7,450 bases of DNA, from assembly GCA_030598065.1 (NCBI GenBank), contig JAUVQR010000064.1, positions 1 through 7,450 of the forward strand. Reading direction: 5' to 3'. The position numbers were made by a program, and so were the translations under genes. Origin of the DNA: Planctomycetota bacterium. Lineage in GTDB: Bacteria; Planctomycetota; Brocadiia; Brocadiales; Bathyanammoxibiaceae. The notes below the pieces were generated by a model. The model was given only the letters and a program-made list of their open reading frames with translations. It searched no databases and was not told the DNA's origin. Below are positions 5,897 through 7,450 of the stretch, in pieces. Each line of letters opens with the position of its first letter. The first letter of the stretch is position 1.

Positions 5897-6823
5897 ATGA
5901 AAAAAACCTTGCTGGTTTTTGCGCTGGTCTCGGCCGCCTTGCTGTTCAGCGGGGCGAAGAATAGGGACTACTACGTGGGCGTCACGTTGCTGACCAGGGA
6001 CGTCTTCTATCAGCAGCTCGAGGACGGGCTTCAGGATGAGGCCGATGCAAACGGCATCACGCTCAGGGTGCAGTCCGCGGAGAAGGACCTGAACGCGCAG
6101 ACGGCCCAGATAGAGAACTACATTACCCAGAGAGTTGACGCGCTGGTAATATGCCCGGTCGATTCGGTAGGCATCGGCGCGGCCATAGAGAGGGCGAACG
6201 ACAGGGGCATCCCGGTCTTTACCGCCGACATACGCTCCGAGGAGGGCAAGGTCGTTTGTCATATAGCCTCCAACAATTACCAGGGCGGTCTGCTTGCCGG
6301 TGAGTATCTGGCCGGACAGTTGGGGGGCGAGGGCGAAGTGGCGATAATAGACCACCCTGAGGTGGCGTCTGTACAGGAGAGGGTCAGGGGATTCAAAGAC
6401 GCGGTCAAGAAATATCCCGGAATGAAGCTGGTCGACGAACCGTCCGCCCAGGGCGACAGGGCCATGGCCATGGTGGTGATGCAGAATATGCTCCTTTCGC
6501 ATCCCGACATCAAGGGCGTCTTTGCGGTAAACGACAACTGCGCCCTTGGCGCGCTGGCTGCCCTTGAGGCCGCCAAGCGGGAGGACATCGTCATAATAGG
6601 CTTCGACGCCACCCCCGAGGCCCAGCAGGCGATAAGAAAAGGCGGCGCCCTGAGGGCCGACGTTATACAGCACCCCGGCGCCATCGGCAAGACCACGATA
6701 GAGACCATAATGCAATACCTCAATGGACAGGAAGTGCCCCTGGAGATACCCATTGACACGGGTATAGTGGACAAAGAGGGCCTCGATAAGGCGGCAGGCA
6801 CTGCCCATGCCACAGGCAAATAA
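5897..6823 (+). CDS. Ribose-type sugar ABC transporter periplasmic binding protein
   Basis: The product should capture a sugar in the periplasm and deliver it to a CUT2-class ABC importer. The 308-residue precursor begins with a Sec signal peptide: MKK, a hydrophobic core at about 5-17, and likely cleavage after SGA (A20). There is no lipobox cysteine. The mature part is a two-lobed Peripla_BP_4/RbsB-type domain recognisable over its whole length. Compared from memory with E. coli RbsB, several ligand-contact positions are kept: F37/Y38 for the paired aromatics, D111, an arginine near R162, N212 in FAVNDN, D237 in GFDATP and Q258. The aromatic that stacks on ribose in the C-terminal lobe is not evident (AQGDR near that point), so the ligand is left open. 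The gene overlaps the downstream ATPase gene by 17 bases, indicating one operon. Induction by a local sugar-responsive regulator is possible but not shown. Confidence 0.9.
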   Translation: MKKTLLVFALVSAALLFSGAKNRDYYVGVTLLTRDVFYQQLEDGLQDEADANGITLRVQSAEKDLNAQTAQIENYITQRVDALVICPVDSVGIGAAIERANDRGIPVFTADIRSEEGKVVCHIASNNYQGGLLAGEYLAGQLGGEGEVAIIDHPEVASVQERVRGFKDAVKKYPGMKLVDEPSAQGDRAMAMVVMQNMLLSHPDIKGVFAVNDNCALGALAALEAAKREDIVIIGFDATPEAQQAIRKGGALRADVIQHPGAIGKTTIETIMQYLNGQEVPLEIPIDTGIVDKEGLDKAAGTAHATGK

Positions 6824-7450
6824 ACTCCTTCTTCTTAAAGGGATAAACAAGCAGTACCCCGGTGTCCGGGCCCTGGTGGACGTGGATTTTGAAGTAGCCC
6901 TGGGCGAGGTCCACGCGCTGGTCGGCGTAAACGGCGCGGGGAAGTCCACCCTGATAAAGATACTCTCCGGCGCCACCAGGATGGACAAGGGCGAGATATC
7001 CCTCGGCGGCAGAAAGCTCCACATCACCTCACCCCACAAGGCCATCGACCTGGGGATAAGCGTTATCTACCAGGAGTTCAACCTGGTTCCCGAACTTAGC
7101 GTTGCGGAAAACGTTTTCCTGGGCAGAGAGCCCCACTCCGCGATGGGCTTCGTGGACTATAAAAAGATATACAGGGAGGTGGACTTGCTGCTTGAGACCC
7201 TGGGGGCCGTCGTCAAGGCCAGAACCAGGGTGGCCGAGCTGGGCGTCGCGCAGCAGCAGTTGGTCGAGATTGCCAGGGCGCTGGCCGTAAATGCCAAGAT
7301 AATCGCCATGGACGAGCCTACCGCGGCCCTGAGCCTGCAGGAGGCCGACCGCCTCTTTGCGATAGTCCGGCGTCTGGAAGACGAAGGCAAGGGCATCATA
7401 TTCATATCACACAGGATGGAGGAGATATTTCAAATTTCCGACCGGGTGAC
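6807..7450 (+). CDS. Sugar (CUT2 family) ABC transporter ATP-binding protein, N-terminal part
   Basis: This gene runs off the right edge; 214 codons are visible. It starts at ATG 6807 inside the end of the binding-protein gene (17-base overlap), which suggests translational coupling. The product would hydrolyse ATP on the cytosolic face to drive import of the sugar caught by the preceding gene's product. The first nucleotide-binding domain is complete in its key motifs: Walker A GVNGAGKST (40-48), Q-loop glutamine Q89 in YQEFNL, signature LGVAQQQ (145-151), Walker B and catalytic glutamate IAMDEPT (D169, E170) and H-loop H202 in ISHRMEE. The signature departs from LSGGQ but stays within the range seen in RbsA, MglA and XylG relatives. 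Family members are about 500 residues long with two tandem ATPase domains, so the second domain and then a permease gene are expected beyond 7450. Confidence 0.92.
   Translation, partial: MPQANKLLLLKGINKQYPGVRALVDVDFEVALGEVHALVGVNGAGKSTLIKILSGATRMDKGEISLGGRKLHITSPHKAIDLGISVIYQEFNLVPELSVAENVFLGREPHSAMGFVDYKKIYREVDLLLETLGAVVKARTRVAELGVAQQQLVEIARALAVNAKIIAMDEPTAALSLQEADRLFAIVRRLEDEGKGIIFISHRMEEIFQISDRV

Noticed and set aside
5873..7045. 390-codon open frame on the minus strand across the sugar-binding protein and the start of the ATPase gene
   Set aside because: It lies antisense to two clearly recognisable overlapping genes, its translation has no recognisable domain, and long antisense frames are common opposite GC-rich third positions.
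7239..7259. ABC signature LGVAQQQ as a defective ATPase motif
   Set aside because: CUT2-family sugar ATPases commonly diverge from LSGGQ in the first domain; Walker A, Walker B, the catalytic glutamate and the H-loop are intact.

Overview
The window reads as ordinary chromosomal DNA of a Gram-negative bacterium. I saw no phage, transposon, CRISPR, rRNA or tRNA signal. Coding density is high, and isoleucine ATA and arginine AGG codons are frequent in every gene, which argues against an enteric host. A diderm cell is suggested by a Sec-type signal peptide without a lipobox cysteine on a sugar-binding protein, and by two-domain GlnE control of glutamine synthetase. A lineage such as Desulfobacterota, Nitrospirota or Planctomycetota would fit, but that is a guess.

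Layout. Positions 1-4258 (+) carry the tail of a glutaredoxin-like protein, a thioredoxin-reductase-family flavoprotein (trxB) 15 bases after it, a short gap with a possible terminator, and a long two-domain glutamine synthetase adenylyltransferase/adenylyl-removing enzyme (glnE). The 3' end of glnE, including its stop codon, lies in a degenerate 7-base tandem repeat. Positions 4306-5692 (-) hold a two-gene unit transcribed towards glnE: a PlsC-type acyltransferase and, overlapping it by 8 bases, a multi-pass YIP1-like membrane protein. A good sigma-70-like promoter lies just upstream of plsC. A divergent intergenic region of about 200 bases follows, with small palindromes on the far side. Positions 5897-7450 (+) start a ribose/galactose-type (CUT2) ABC importer: a periplasmic binding protein, then the first ATPase domain of a sugar-import ATPase, cut by the window edge.

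How the genes work together. The glutaredoxin-like protein and the reductase are a likely thiol-redox pair. GlnE tunes nitrogen assimilation by covalent modification of GlnA. PlsC makes phosphatidic acid at the membrane, and the co-expressed YIP1 protein may act in the same membrane. The last two genes start a sugar-uptake operon whose permease should lie beyond the right edge. I found no convincing novel system. The points most worth a second look are the internal duplication and N-terminal extension of GlnE, altered nucleotide-binding motifs in the reductase, the heptamer repeat at the glnE stop, the very short plsC leader, and the uncertain ligand of the sugar-binding protein.
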